36,804 nucleotides of DNA, taken from assembly GCF_026540895.1 (NCBI RefSeq), contig NZ_JALNUR010000030.1, positions 1-36,804 on the forward strand, read 5' to 3'. The notes below the pieces were generated by a model. That model was not told where the DNA came from. It did not search any database and saw nothing but the letters and a program-made list of their open reading frames with translations. Below are positions 8,049-17,021 of this stretch, piece by piece; the stretch's first letter is position 1, and each line of letters begins with the position of its first letter. The DNA comes from Sphingomonas sp. GM_Shp_1. GTDB taxonomy: Bacteria > Pseudomonadota > Alphaproteobacteria > Sphingomonadales > Sphingomonadaceae. Made by a program: the position numbers and the translations under genes.

Positions 8049-8354
8049 ATGGCCAATAGCAGCAAGTCCGCGCATTTCCTGATGGAAAGCCGGTATGCCG
8101 ATCGGGTCGCGAGCGATGACGGCGCGACCCTGTACGATCTGGGGGTCGCCTATTCGACCGGGTCGGGCGGTACGGGCATCGACCTGGTCGAGGCGCACAA
8201 ATGGTTCAATCTGGCGGCGGTCGCGGGCTTCCTGCCCGGGCAGGTCGCACGCGCGGAAATCGCCGGCGACATGACGGCGCGCGAGATCGCCGAAGCGCAG
8301 CGTCAGGCCCGCGCCTTTCTTCAGGGCGGCACGCAGCAGATGCGCGCGGCCTGA
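8049..8354 (+). CDS. Small Sel1-like repeat protein
   Basis: The 101-residue protein contains one Sel1/TPR-like unit (DLGVAYSTGSGGTGIDLVEAHKW broken by a Gly-rich turn, then FNLAAVAGF) and a helical C-terminus (AREIAEAQRQARAFL). Sel1-like repeats mediate protein-protein contacts; no enzymatic motif or signal peptide is present. A ribosome site (AAGGGTGGGA) precedes the ATG. The leader holds a perfect 6-bp inverted repeat (CGGACA, 5 nt, TGTCCG, 8017-8033) of unknown role. It is convergent with topA. No specific function can be assigned. Confidence 0.72.
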   Translation: MANSSKSAHFLMESRYADRVASDDGATLYDLGVAYSTGSGGTGIDLVEAHKWFNLAAVAGFLPGQVARAEIAGDMTAREIAEAQRQARAFLQGGTQQMRAA

Positions 8355-8401
8355 CCCCTCTCACGACTGCGCGTTGACTGCCCCGGTTGGGAAGGCCGGG
8401 A

Positions 8402-11002
8402 TCAGCCTTCGCCCGCCGTCGCCTTGGCCGCCGTCTTTTTCGAGGCCGCCTTCTTCGCCGGAGCCTTTTTGGCCGGCGTCTTCTTGTCCGCCGATGCCTT
8501 GGCAGGTGCCTTCTTGGCTGCGGCCTTCTTCGCCGGCTTCTTGCGTGCCGGAGCCGCCGCCGCCCGCGCGTCGATCAGTTGCGCGGCCTCTTCCAGCGTC
8601 AGTCGATCCTTGTCGACCGTCTTGGGGATGGTCGCATTCGTCTCGCCATCGGTGACGTAAGGGCCATAGCGCCCCTCCATCAGCTTGATCTCCGCCTCGG
8701 TGCGCGGATGCTTGCCCAGCACCTTGAGCGGTTCGCGCGACGCGGTCGTGCGCGCCCCGCGCCCGCCGCCCGCCGCCGCCTCGGCCAGCTTGACGACCGC
8801 TGCGTTCATGCCCGTTTCGAACACTTCCGACGTGGACGTCAGCCGCGCATATTTACCGTTATGCGCCAGATAGGGACCATAGCGCCCGATCGACGCGGTG
8901 ATCGGCTCGCCCGTCTCCGGATGATTGCCGATGGTGCGCGGCAGGCTGAGCAGCTTGAGTGCCCATTCCAGGTCGAGATCGACATCCTTGGGGATGGAGG
9001 CGCGCTTGGCGTCCTTGCCCTCGCCCAATTGGATATAGGGGCCGAAACGCCCCGACTTGCGCTCGACGGGCAGGCCGGTTTCCGGGTCCTGGCCCAGCGT
9101 TTCGGGGCCGCTATCCTCGCCCGCACCCTCGCCGCCCTGGGCGAAGCGGCGGGTATATTTGCACTCCGGATAGTTGGAGCAGGCGATGAACGCGCCGAAT
9201 CGGCCGCCGCGCAGCGCCAGCTTGCCCTCGCCGCAGTTCGGGCAGAGACGCGGGTCCGACCCGTCCGCCTTTTCGGGGAACAGGTAAGGCGCCAGGAATT
9301 GATCCAGTTCGGCGGTGATCGCCGAGGGCTGCTGCTCCATCACTTCGGACGTGCGCGGCTTGAAGTCGCGCCAGAAGGCGTCGAGCACCGCCTGCCACTG
9401 GGCGCGGCCGCCGGACACGTCGTCCAGCTCCTCTTCCAACTCGGCGGTATAGTCATAGCCGACATATTTCTCGAAGAAGCGCTCCAGGAACGCCGTCACC
9501 AGCCGCCCGCTCTCCTCGGCGAAGAAGCGGTTCTTCTCGACGCGGACATAGGCACGGTCCTTCAGCGTCTTGATGATCGAGGCATAGGTGGACGGACGCC
9601 CGATGCCGAGTTCCTCCATCCGCTTGACCAGCGACGCCTCGGAGAAGCGCGGCGGCGGCTGGGTAAAGTGCTGTTCGGCCTTCACTTCCTTCTTGGCGGG
9701 GGCATCGCCCTCGCGCAGGCGGGGGAGGCGGCGCGCCTCTTCGTCCTGGCTGTCGTCCTGGCCTTCCTCATAGAGCGCCAGATAGCCGGGGAAGAGCACC
9801 ACCTGGCCGGTCGCACGCAGGACGTGGCGACCGGTGCCGTCGGCCATGTCGATGGTGGTGCGTTCCATCCGCGCCGAGGCCATTTGCGACGCCAGTGCAC
9901 GCTTCCAGATCAGGTCATAGAGGCGGCCATGATCGCCCGAGCCCGCCCGGTCGCGGGAAAAGTCGGTGGGGCGGATCGCTTCGTGCGCTTCCTGGGCGTT
10001 CTTCGCCTTGGACTGGTACATGCGCGGCTTGTCGGGGACGTAAGACGCGTCATAGCGCTCGGCCACCGCCTTGCGCGCCGCCGAGATGGCCGACCCGTCC
10101 ATCTGGACGCCATCGGTACGCATATAGGTGATCGCGCCGTCCTCATAGAGCTGCTGCGCGATCCGCATCGTGTGATCGGCCGAGAAGCCCAGCTTGCGTG
10201 CGGCCTCCTGTTGCAGCGTGGAGGTGGTGAAGGGCGGCGGCGGGTTGCGCGTCGCGGGCTTGGTCTCGACCGACTGGACCTGGAAACGGCCCGCCTCGAC
10301 ATCCGCCTTGGCGCGGGTCGCGTCGCCTTCGTTGCCGATCGACAGGCGGTCGAGCTTCTTGCCCTCCCACTGGACCAGGCGCGCGACGAAGGGCGTGCCG
10401 TCCTGCTCCATATCGGCCGTCACCGACCAATATTCCTGCGGGCGGAATGCCTCGATCTCGCGCTCGCGGCTGACGATCAGGCGCAGCGCCACCGACTGGA
10501 CGCGGCCCGCCGACTTGGCACCGGGCAGCTTGCGCCACAGTACCGGGGACAGGGTGAAGCCCACCAGATAGTCGAGCGCACGCCGCGCCCGGTAGGCGTC
10601 GATCAGGTCGGTATCCAGCTCACGCGGATTCTGCATCGCGTGGAGGATGGCGGGCTTGGTGATCGCGTTGAACGTCACCCGCTCGACCTTGTCGGGCAGC
10701 GCCTTGCGGTTCTTCAGCACCTCCTGAACGTGCCAGGAAATCGCCTCGCCTTCGCGATCAGGGTCGGTCGCCAGGATCAGGCGGTCGGCCTTCTTGGCCT
10801 CGTCGGCGATCGCCTTCAACTGGCGCGCCTTGTCCGCGTAGTTTTCCCACTCCATCGCGAAATTCTGGTCGGGGTCGACCGATCCGTCCTTGGGCGGCAG
10901 GTCGCGGACGTGACCATAGCTTGCCAGGACGCGGTAGTCCGAACCCAGATATTTCTCGATGGTCTTCGCCTTGGCGGGCGATTCGACGATGACAAGCTGC
11001 AT
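8402..11002 (-). CDS. topA: DNA topoisomerase I
   Basis: The 866-residue type IA topoisomerase relaxes negative supercoils through a transient 5'-phosphotyrosine. The Toprim domain begins VIVESPAKAKTIEKYLG (4-20) with the acidic DPDREGE motif near residue 80. The catalytic Tyr293 lies in AITYMRTDG, and GRVQS is at 167. A Cys4 zinc motif (CPNCGEG and CSNYPEC) follows near residue 590, then Toprim_C repeats (GRFGPYIQLGEG, GRYGPYLAHNGKYA). The tail of about 60 residues is Lys/Ala-rich, typical of alphaproteobacterial TopA and probably DNA-binding. The gene stands alone on the minus strand between two plus-strand genes. Confidence 0.97.
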   Translation of the reverse strand: MQLVIVESPAKAKTIEKYLGSDYRVLASYGHVRDLPPKDGSVDPDQNFAMEWENYADKARQLKAIADEAKKADRLILATDPDREGEAISWHVQEVLKNRKALPDKVERVTFNAITKPAILHAMQNPRELDTDLIDAYRARRALDYLVGFTLSPVLWRKLPGAKSAGRVQSVALRLIVSREREIEAFRPQEYWSVTADMEQDGTPFVARLVQWEGKKLDRLSIGNEGDATRAKADVEAGRFQVQSVETKPATRNPPPPFTTSTLQQEAARKLGFSADHTMRIAQQLYEDGAITYMRTDGVQMDGSAISAARKAVAERYDASYVPDKPRMYQSKAKNAQEAHEAIRPTDFSRDRAGSGDHGRLYDLIWKRALASQMASARMERTTIDMADGTGRHVLRATGQVVLFPGYLALYEEGQDDSQDEEARRLPRLREGDAPAKKEVKAEQHFTQPPPRFSEASLVKRMEELGIGRPSTYASIIKTLKDRAYVRVEKNRFFAEESGRLVTAFLERFFEKYVGYDYTAELEEELDDVSGGRAQWQAVLDAFWRDFKPRTSEVMEQQPSAITAELDQFLAPYLFPEKADGSDPRLCPNCGEGKLALRGGRFGAFIACSNYPECKYTRRFAQGGEGAGEDSGPETLGQDPETGLPVERKSGRFGPYIQLGEGKDAKRASIPKDVDLDLEWALKLLSLPRTIGNHPETGEPITASIGRYGPYLAHNGKYARLTSTSEVFETGMNAAVVKLAEAAAGGGRGARTTASREPLKVLGKHPRTEAEIKLMEGRYGPYVTDGETNATIPKTVDKDRLTLEEAAQLIDARAAAAPARKKPAKKAAAKKAPAKASADKKTPAKKAPAKKAASKKTAAKATAGEG

Positions 11003-11157
11003 GAGTGGTAAGCTTAAGTCCCTTACGTGTGTACGCGAGGATGGGGAGGGGGCGGGGGGCCGTCAAGCGGGTGGCCGCCACGTCCATCATGTCGCCTTGC
11101 GGGCGTCATGATGCAAGGGCACATAGGCTGGGGACCGTTGGGGGAAGGGGAAGTGCC

Positions 11158-11682
11158 GTGTTGATCCTGGGATTGCTGCTCGGCCTGGCGGATGCCGCGC
11201 CGGTCGCCGAACATATCGCTCCGCCGCCCGCGCCCGATTTCGTGCTGGGCTTTGCCGGGCGGGGTCCCGCGCCGATCCGCGAATATGTGCCGCGCGGCGA
11301 GACGGTCGAGCGCTGGACCCGGATGGTGACGATCCTGCAACTGGGATGGAAGCCGGGCATGGGGCCGCGCCGTTATGCCGGGATCTGGGCTCAGTCGATG
11401 CAGCGCGGCTGTCCTGGTGCGGTGGTCGGCGAGGCGCGCGATACCCCGCTGGCCGGGCATGAATCGGTGACGTTGCGCGTCACCTGTCCGCGCAACCCGC
11501 AGACGGGGCTGGCGGAACTGGTCGTCGGGCGCTTTGTGACCGGTGGGGAGCAAATGCATAACATCCAGGCCGCGATTCGCGGCCCTGCGACGCCGCAGGC
11601 CGAGGCTTGGGCCGAAGGGCTGGTGGCGGCGGCGACGCTGTGTGCGACGGGTGATACGACGGCGCTCTGCCGGGCGGAGTGA
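11158..11682 (+). CDS. Secreted hypothetical protein
   Basis: I do not recognise this 174-residue protein. A GTG start at 11158 preceded by GGGGAAGGGGA gives a short signal peptide (LILGLLLGLADA, cleavage probably after ADA). The mature part has a beta-rich look and four Cys residues (RGCPG, VTCP, TLCA, ALCR), consistent with disulphides in the periplasm. The region around GETVERWTRMVTILQL and the later TLRVTCPRNPQTGLAELVVGR (broken here by position) may form a single compact domain. The frame is open upstream to 11005, but that part overlaps the topA promoter region and has no good start context. It is divergent from topA. Confidence 0.65.
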   Translation: MLILGLLLGLADAAPVAEHIAPPPAPDFVLGFAGRGPAPIREYVPRGETVERWTRMVTILQLGWKPGMGPRRYAGIWAQSMQRGCPGAVVGEARDTPLAGHESVTLRVTCPRNPQTGLAELVVGRFVTGGEQMHNIQAAIRGPATPQAEAWAEGLVAAATLCATGDTTALCRAE

Positions 11683-11688
11683 TCGGCC

Positions 11689-11918
11689 TCAGGGATGGGT
11701 GCGGATCAGGCGGTGGACCGTCTGGTCCCGGTATCGCCGAGATACCGTCCACTCGGCCGGTCCAGCACCGCGAACAGGCCGTGGCCGAACATCGACCAGT
11801 ACCCGATATAGCGCAGCAGCCGCATCCAGGCTTCCTCGCCCGTCATGGGCTTGCCGGCGTGACGAACCACGATCGGATCGGAGACCATCGCGGCAAAGGC
11901 GTCGAAATCCGCGACGTA
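11689..11918 (-). pseudogene. Remnant of a GNAT-family N-acetyltransferase
   Basis: On the minus strand a frame without an N-terminus reads ADFDAFAAMVSDPIVVRHAG, then GEEAWMRLLRYIGYWSMFGH and a following VLDRPSGRYLGDTG. This is the usual N-terminal half of RimJ/RimL-type acetyltransferases up to the ...GEVG strand, where the coenzyme A-binding half should begin. That half is missing: the frame stops at 11706, and another frame gives YRDQTVHRLIRTHP and a stop at 11689, which could be the old C-terminus after an internal deletion. The 5' end is cut by a TAA (11919-11921) next to the family C repeat. Family identity is by eye; the C-terminal reading is a guess. Confidence 0.5.
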
Positions 11919-11951
11919 TTAGGGCCGATCGACATTCAGATATGCCCTTCT

Positions 11952-12148
11952 TTCCCCTCGCCCCTCATAGAGGGGAGAGGGTTGCGCAGACTTAGGCTTT
12001 GCACAGCAAAGGCTTAGTCGGAGCTGGGTGAGGGGTGCTGCGCTCGAAGAGCGCGCGCGCCTGCGGCTCGCTCAACCCCTCACCCAAGCTGCGCTAGCCA
12101 GCAGGCTGGCAAGCTCCGCTAACCCTCTCCCCTATCCAAGGGAGAGGG
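11952..12148. repeat. About 200-bp composite inverted repeat (family C)
   Basis: Two diverged copies of a ~75-nt unit face each other. The left copy (about 11952-12036) runs from a CCCCTC...GAGGGG hairpin through GGGAGAGGGTT to GCTGGGTGAGGGGT. The right copy (about 12074-12148) is its reverse complement from ACCCCTCACCCAAGCT to CCCTCTCCC with its own CTCCCCTATCCAAGGGAGAG hairpin. The units differ mainly in the middle (TTAGGCTTTGCACAGCAAAGG against a GCCAGCAGGCTGGC palindrome). About 37 GC-rich nt separate them. It lies between the acetyltransferase remnant and dprA, both on the minus strand. It resembles mobile intergenic repeats known in alphaproteobacteria; no transposase is nearby. Confidence 0.8.
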
Positions 12149-12209
12149 AAGAAGCAGTAACATGAGTGTCGAGCTGGCCTCGGGACGCAGGTCAGGCGGT
12201 TGGTGTGGA

Positions 12210-13289
12210 TCATGCCAGCGCCACCCGGCCCCCGGCATGGCGCTCCAGCCGCCCGGCGAGTTCCAGTTCCAGGAGGATCGTCTGGACGATCGCCGGGGGC
12301 CGCCCGCTCTGGCGGATGAGTTCGTCGACGCTCACCGCCACCGGGCCGAGCAGGTCGGTCACGCGGGCACGATCGGCATCGCTCGCCTCCTGAGGAAGCG
12401 GCGGCGTATAGATGCTGCCCGGCGCGCGGACCATGCGCGGGTCGATCGGGCGGATCTGCTCCAATATGTCCCCCGCCGACTGGATCAGCGTCGCGCCCTC
12501 GCGGATCAGCATATTGCATCCCTGCGCACGCGGGTCCGCCGGGTGACCGGGCACCGCCATCACCTCACGCCCCGCCTCGCCCGCGAGCCGTGCGGTGATG
12601 AGCGAGCCGGAACGCGGCGCGGCCTCGACCACCACCGTGCCTTGGGCGAGCCCGGCGATGATGCGGTTGCGCGAGGGGAAATGGCGGGCGAGCGGCTGCG
12701 TCCCCGGCGGCTGTTCGGCGATCAGCAGGCCGCGCGTCGCCACCTCCTCCTGCAACCGTGCGTTTTCGGGCGGGAAGGCGATGTCGATGCCGCTGGCGAT
12801 GACGCCGATCGTCCCGCCCTCCAGCGCGCCGATATGCGCCGCCGTGTCGATCCCGCGCGCTAGGCCCGACGTGACGGGGACGCGGTGCGAGGCGAGGTCG
12901 TGCGCCAATCCGCGCGCGAAGCGGCAGGACGCGGCGGAGGCGTTGCGAGCGCCGACCAGCGCCACTCCGCCGCGCTGCGCCAGCCCCATGTCGCCGCGCA
13001 CGATCAGCGCGGGCGGGGCGGTATCCAGTTCCGCCAGCAAAGTGGGATAATCGGCCTCGCCCAACAGCACATGCCGCGCGCCGAGCCGTCCGACCGCCTC
13101 GACCTCCCGGGCGATCAGCGCCGGATCGGCGGCCTTGGGAGCCTCGCCGCCGCCACGCCGAGCAAGACCGGGCAGCGCCTCCAGCGCCGCCGCCGCATCG
13201 CCGAAGCGTGCCATCAATTGCCGCCAGGTGACGGGCCCGATGCCATGCGTCCGCAACAGCCGAAGCTGCGCGAACCGGGCGTCGCTCAC
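12210..13289 (-). CDS. dprA: DNA-processing protein DprA (Smf)
   Basis: The 359-residue protein loads RecA onto incoming single-stranded DNA during natural transformation. It has an N-terminal helical SAM/HhH-like region (LRTHGIGPVTWRQLMARFG), the Rossmann-fold DprA core with VALVGARNAS, VTSGLARGIDTAAHIGAL, GVIASGID and PSRNRIIAGL, and a C-terminal winged-helix (VTDLLGPVAVSVDELIRQSG to GRLERHAGG), the DML1-like domain. The start is a GTG at 13289 whose GTGA overlaps the plsY stop, so translation is coupled. No other competence genes are in the window; DprA is also found in bacteria not known to be transformable. Confidence 0.94.
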   Translation of the reverse strand: MSDARFAQLRLLRTHGIGPVTWRQLMARFGDAAAALEALPGLARRGGGEAPKAADPALIAREVEAVGRLGARHVLLGEADYPTLLAELDTAPPALIVRGDMGLAQRGGVALVGARNASAASCRFARGLAHDLASHRVPVTSGLARGIDTAAHIGALEGGTIGVIASGIDIAFPPENARLQEEVATRGLLIAEQPPGTQPLARHFPSRNRIIAGLAQGTVVVEAAPRSGSLITARLAGEAGREVMAVPGHPADPRAQGCNMLIREGATLIQSAGDILEQIRPIDPRMVRAPGSIYTPPLPQEASDADRARVTDLLGPVAVSVDELIRQSGRPPAIVQTILLELELAGRLERHAGGRVALA

Positions 13290-13891
13290 GGTTTCTTGCG
13301 ACCGATGCGCGGCTCGGTCCCGGCGAGCAACCGCTCGATATTGGCGCCATGCTTCCAGATGACGATCAGCGCCAGCGCGATCAGCAGGAGGACCAGGTCG
13401 AACCGCCCCATCACCGCCGCGGCGAGCGGCGCGCTGATCGCCGCCGCCATCCCCGCCACTGCCGAGATGCGGATGGTGGCGAGCAGCCCCAGCCACACCA
13501 CCGCATAGACGACCCCCAGCGGCCAGTAGAGCGCGGTGACGACGCCCATCAGCGTGGCGACACCCTTGCCGCCCCGGAATTTCAGCCAGATCGGATAGCA
13601 ATGGCCGATGAACGCCGCCGCCGCCGCCAGCACTTCCTCACCGGGCAGCCAGTGGCGGACGATCAGCACGGCGGCGACGCCCTTCAACAGGTCCAAGATC
13701 AGGGTCGCGGCAGCGAGTCCCTTGCGGCCCGTGCGCAACACGTTGGTTGCGCCGATATTGCCCGAACCGATGCTGCGAAGGTCGCCAGCGCCCGTCGCCT
13801 GCGTCAGGATGATGCCGAAGGGAATCGATCCCAGCAGATAGCCGATCAGCAAGGCCCAGGTCGGCGGCCCCCAGATGATTTCGGTCGGCAA
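13286..13891 (-). CDS. plsY: Glycerol-3-phosphate acyltransferase PlsY
   Basis: This inner-membrane enzyme acylates glycerol 3-phosphate from acyl-phosphate, the first step of phospholipid synthesis. The 201-residue reading contains the family motifs GYLLGSIPFG, GSGNIGATN and FRGGKGVAT among about five transmembrane segments. I prefer the TTG at 13891 because AGGGGAAG stands 4 nt before it and the length then fits the family; an in-frame ATG at 13921 adds ten residues but has no ribosome site. The stop overlaps the dprA start. It is divergent from murI, whose start is about 100 nt away. Confidence 0.92.
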   Translation of the reverse strand: MPTEIIWGPPTWALLIGYLLGSIPFGIILTQATGAGDLRSIGSGNIGATNVLRTGRKGLAAATLILDLLKGVAAVLIVRHWLPGEEVLAAAAAFIGHCYPIWLKFRGGKGVATLMGVVTALYWPLGVVYAVVWLGLLATIRISAVAGMAAAISAPLAAAVMGRFDLVLLLIALALIVIWKHGANIERLLAGTEPRIGRKKP

Positions 13892-13994
13892 TAGTCTTCC
13901 CCTGTGCTCCGGGACAGACATAGAACATCGGCCATCGCCTGTCCAATCCGGCGACGCGCTGGTTTCGCTCGGCCAAGCCGCTTACAAGGCCGCG

Positions 13995-14792
13995 ATGAGC
14001 GACGCGCGACCCATTTTGTTCTTCGATTCCGGCGTCGGCGGACTGTCGATCGCGGGCCCTGCACGCGCGGCGTTGCCGACCGCGCCCTTCGTCTATGTCG
14101 CCGATAGCGCGGGCTTCCCCTATGGCGAGAAGAGCGAGGCGGAGATTGCGGGCCGCGTCCCCGCGCTGCTCGGGCGGCTGGCGGAGCGGTATCGACCGCG
14201 ATTGATCGTCATCGCATGCAACACCGCCTCGACCATTGCGCTGCCCGCCGTGCGCGCCGCGCTCGACTTGGCCGTCGTCGGCACGGTGCCCGCGATCAAG
14301 CCCGCGGCGGCGATGAGCGAGACGAGGGTCATCGGTGTGCTCGGCACCCGCGCGACGGTGCGGCAGGCCTATGTCGACGATCTCGCGGCACGGTTCGCGG
14401 GCGATTGCCGGGTGATCCGGCATGGCTCGGCGGAGCTGGTCGAACTGGCTGAGGCGAAGCTGCGCGGCGAACCGTTGTCGCCCGAGTCCTTCGTGGCGGT
14501 GCTGGACGGGCTATTCGGGCAGGAGGGGGGCGAGGCCATCGACGTGATCGTCAATGCCTGCACCCATTTCCCGCTGGTCGAGGCGGAACTGGCGGCAGCT
14601 TCGCCCCGGCCGGTGCGCTTCGTCGATGGCGGACCGGGAATCGCCCGGCGCATCGCGTTCCTGACCGAAGGGCAGGGCTGGCCCGACTCGCCCGGCGAGG
14701 GGGTGGCGGTGTTCACGCATCTGGGCGAGCGCGAGGCCGCGTTGCGACCGGGGCTGGCGGCGCGGGGCTTCACGCGGATCGAGGCGCTGTAA
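13995..14792 (+). CDS. murI: Glutamate racemase
   Basis: The 265-residue cytoplasmic enzyme supplies D-glutamate for peptidoglycan. The two catalytic Cys motifs are present: IACNTAST in the N-terminal half and VNACTHFPLVE in the C-terminal half. The N-terminus has FFDSGVGGLS and the YVADSAGFPYGEKS substrate region. The ATG at 13995 follows AAGG by 5 nt and begins the normal N-terminus; upstream in-frame codons overlap plsY and are not used. It is divergent from plsY-dprA and followed by a family A repeat doublet. Confidence 0.95.
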   Translation: MSDARPILFFDSGVGGLSIAGPARAALPTAPFVYVADSAGFPYGEKSEAEIAGRVPALLGRLAERYRPRLIVIACNTASTIALPAVRAALDLAVVGTVPAIKPAAAMSETRVIGVLGTRATVRQAYVDDLAARFAGDCRVIRHGSAELVELAEAKLRGEPLSPESFVAVLDGLFGQEGGEAIDVIVNACTHFPLVEAELAAASPRPVRFVDGGPGIARRIAFLTEGQGWPDSPGEGVAVFTHLGEREAALRPGLAARGFTRIEAL

Positions 14793-14825
14793 GCAGCCCT
14801 CTCAAGCCCCGCCCATGAACCGCCA

Positions 14826-14918
14826 CCTCCGTTCAGGCTGAGCGAAGTCGAAGTCCAAGGGAAAGCCTTGCCGCAAATTCATCCCATACACTTGGACTTC
14901 GCTCAGTGCCAACGGAGG
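14826..14918. repeat. Family A inverted repeat doublet (imperfect)
   Basis: The left arm (14826-14861, CCTCCGTTCAGGCTGAGC...) and right arm (14891-14918) are inverted copies. The right arm lacks a 6-nt TCGAAG block and carries small changes. It lies between murI and the 5-aminolevulinate synthase gene, both plus strand, and probably ends murI transcription. Confidence 0.75.
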
Positions 14919-15058
14919 CGAGGCAGGGCGCGGAACGTTGCGAACCATCCGCATCAGGAACCCTTCCATCCGTGGGACAATATGTCCACCATGATCGATC
15001 ACAGTCAGTGCCGTTATCGACTCGCATCGTCGGGCGCATCCGCCTACATTGCGATCCC

Positions 15059-16300
15059 ATGAGCATCGAGGGCACGGACGCGCGCGTGGATTATTCCCGC
15101 GTCTTCACCCAGGCGATCGACCGCCTGCACGCCGAGGGACGTTACCGCGTCTTCATCGACATCCTGCGCAACAAGGGCATGTTCCCCAATGCGCGCTGCT
15201 TCGCCGGACATAACGGGCCGAAGCCGATCACCGTCTGGTGTTCCAACGACTATCTGGCGATGGGACAGCATCCGAAGGTCATCGCCGCGATGGAGGAAGC
15301 GCTGCATGACGTCGGTGCGGGCTCGGGCGGCACCCGCAATATCGGCGGCAACACGCATTATCATGTCGATCTGGAGGGCGAACTCGCCGACCTGCACGGC
15401 AAGGAAGCGGCGTTGCTGTTCACCAGCGGCTATGTCTCCAACGAGGCGACGCTGGCGACGCTCGCCAAGATCCTGCCGGGCTGCGTGATCTTCTCCGACG
15501 AACTGAATCACGCCTCGATGATCGCGGGCATCCGCAATTCGGGTTGCGAGAAGCAGGTCTTCCGTCACAACGACCTTGCCCACCTTGAGGAATTGCTGGC
15601 GGCGGCGGACCCGAGCGTCCCGAAGCTGATCGCGTTCGAGAGCGTTTATTCGATGGAGGGCGACATCGCCCCGATCGCGGCGATCTGCGATCTCGCCGAC
15701 AAGTATAACGCGCTGACCTATCTGGACGAAGTGCACGCGGTCGGCATGTACGGCGCGCGCGGCGGCGGCATTTCGGAGCGCGACGGCGTCGCCCACCGGT
15801 TGACCGTGATCGAGGGGACGCTGGGCAAGGCGTTCGGGGTGATGGGCGGCTATATCGCGGCCGACCGGATGATCGTCGACGTGATCCGCTCCTATGCGCC
15901 GGGGTTCATCTTCACGACCTCGCTGTCGCCGGTGCTGGTCGCGGGCGTGCTGGCGAGCGTGCGCCATCTGAAGCAAAGCTCGGTCGAGCGCGAGGGGCAG
16001 CAGGCCGCCGCCGCCCAGCTGAAGGCGATGATGCGCGAGGCGGGGCTGCCCGTCATGCTGGGCGAGACGCATATCGTACCGGTGATGGTCGGTGACCCGG
16101 TCAAGGCCAAGAAGATCAGCGACATCCTGCTCGCCGAGTATGGCGTGTACGTGCAGCCGATCAACTATCCGACCGTCCCACGCGGCACCGAACGCCTGCG
16201 CTTCACGCCCGGTCCCGCGCATGACGAGGCGATGATGGCGGAACTGGTCGCGGCGCTGGTCGAGATTTGGGAGCGACTTGAGCTGAGGATGGCGGCGTAA
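15059..16300 (+). CDS. hemA: 5-aminolevulinate synthase
   Basis: The 413-residue PLP enzyme condenses glycine and succinyl-CoA to 5-aminolevulinate, the alphaproteobacterial (C4) entry to heme and corrin synthesis. Typical segments are [20 protein letters not shown], the glycine-rich [25 protein letters not shown] with the PLP Asp, and [13 protein letters not shown] with the Schiff-base Lys257. The start at 15059 adds about eight residues to the commonest family N-terminus. Codons upstream are open back to 14906 but run into the repeat. About 140 nt between the repeat and the start could hold a promoter; none was convincing. Confidence 0.96.
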   Translation: MSIEGTDARVDYSRVFTQAIDRLHAEGRYRVFIDILRNKGMFPNARCFAGHNGPKPITVWCSNDYLAMGQHPKVIAAMEEALHDVGAGSGGTRNIGGNTHYHVDLEGELADLHGKEAALLFTSGYVSNEATLATLAKILPGCVIFSDELNHASMIAGIRNSGCEKQVFRHNDLAHLEELLAAADPSVPKLIAFESVYSMEGDIAPIAAICDLADKYNALTYLDEVHAVGMYGARGGGISERDGVAHRLTVIEGTLGKAFGVMGGYIAADRMIVDVIRSYAPGFIFTTSLSPVLVAGVLASVRHLKQSSVEREGQQAAAAQLKAMMREAGLPVMLGETHIVPVMVGDPVKAKKISDILLAEYGVYVQPINYPTVPRGTERLRFTPGPAHDEAMMAELVAALVEIWERLELRMAA

Positions 16301-16310
16301 GTCCGGTTAC

Positions 16311-16436
16311 TCCTCCCCGGTACGGGGAGGTGGCAGGCCGCCGACCTGACGGAGGGGGGATCCACAAGGGGCGTCCTGTGTGGCGCTCCCCCTCCACCAT
16401 GCTTCGCATGGTCCCCCTCCCCGTGCCGGGGAGGAA
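16311..16436. repeat. Inverted pair of family B hairpin repeats, probable bidirectional terminator
   Basis: The first copy begins with a perfect 8-bp stem (CCTCCCCG, GTA, CGGGGAGG; 16312-16330) and continues GTGGCAGGCCGCCGACCTGA. The second, inverted copy has CCATG/CATGG (16397-16411) and CCTCCCCG, TGC, CGGGGAGG (16416-16434). The pair fills the gap between convergent genes (stops at 16300 and 16442). The same unit ends the first gene of the window. Confidence 0.82.
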
Positions 16437-16441
16437 TGGGC

Positions 16442-16927
16442 TTATTTCTTACAATACCCCTCGCCGGTCTTCACCGTCAGGCACTGTGTCTTACCGGCCA
16501 GATATTTCAGCCCCGTCGCATCGCCGTTCGTGGGGCGCAGCGTCTCGCGCACGCCGTTGCGCTCGAACACGATGGTGTCGCCCACCGCATCGCCCTTGAA
16601 CTCGCCCTTATGGTCGAGGTCCCATTGCATCTCCAGGCGATAGCGGCCCGGCGTGGCGGCGTGCTTCACGTCCAGGACCATGCCCTCCACCCCGATCCAG
16701 CGACCGACATAGTCCGGCGCCTTGGCCTTGGGCACGCCGCTGAAGGTCGATCCGTCACCCGCCGGTCCCGCCGTGGCGGTCGCGCTGGGCCCGCCGACCG
16801 AGGCGGCGGTGGTGTTGTTCACCACCTCCGGCGTTTCGCGCGAGCAGGCGGTCAGCCCGGTCGACATGGTGGCAAGGGCGGCGAGAATGAGATGGCGCTT
16901 CATAGGGCGCAGAACCGTTCGACGCAT
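16442..16927 (-). CDS. Hypothetical lipoprotein
   Basis: The 161-residue protein has a lipoprotein signal (MRRTVLRPMKRH, then LILAALATMSTGLTAC) and should be membrane-anchored. A low-complexity Thr/Ala/Gly linker (about residues 40-62) leads to a compact domain beginning YVGRWIGVEGMVLDV and including YRLEMQWDLDHKGEF and TQCLTVKTGEGYC, with two Cys that could pair. I cannot assign it to a known family. Start 16927 is chosen because GAGGGA lies about 8 nt before it; 16903 would also give a signal peptide but has no ribosome site. It is divergent from rpiB and convergent with the 5-aminolevulinate synthase gene. Confidence 0.68.
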   Translation of the reverse strand: MRRTVLRPMKRHLILAALATMSTGLTACSRETPEVVNNTTAASVGGPSATATAGPAGDGSTFSGVPKAKAPDYVGRWIGVEGMVLDVKHAATPGRYRLEMQWDLDHKGEFKGDAVGDTIVFERNGVRETLRPTNGDATGLKYLAGKTQCLTVKTGEGYCKK

Positions 16928-17021
16928 GCTCACGTTCCCTCGCCCAAGGGGTAGCCATTCGTCCCGTGCGCGCGTAAAGGCGCACCCATTCCATTCCCAC
17001 CCTGCCAGGAGCGCCCGTCCC

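Noticed and set aside
8387..11011. An 874-codon open frame on the plus strand opposite topA
   Set aside because: It mirrors topA codon for codon, is rich in Arg and low in recognisable motifs, and topA itself has every family motif. Long antisense frames are common in GC-rich DNA.
11038..11066. A TTGACG-N17-CATCCT promoter for topA on the minus strand
   Set aside because: The -35 match is good but the -10 is poor and unlike the TAGGNN boxes seen elsewhere in the window.
14906..15058. A longer 5-aminolevulinate synthase starting at 14906
   Set aside because: The extra 51 residues translate the end of a repeat and intergenic DNA and are unlike the family N-terminus.
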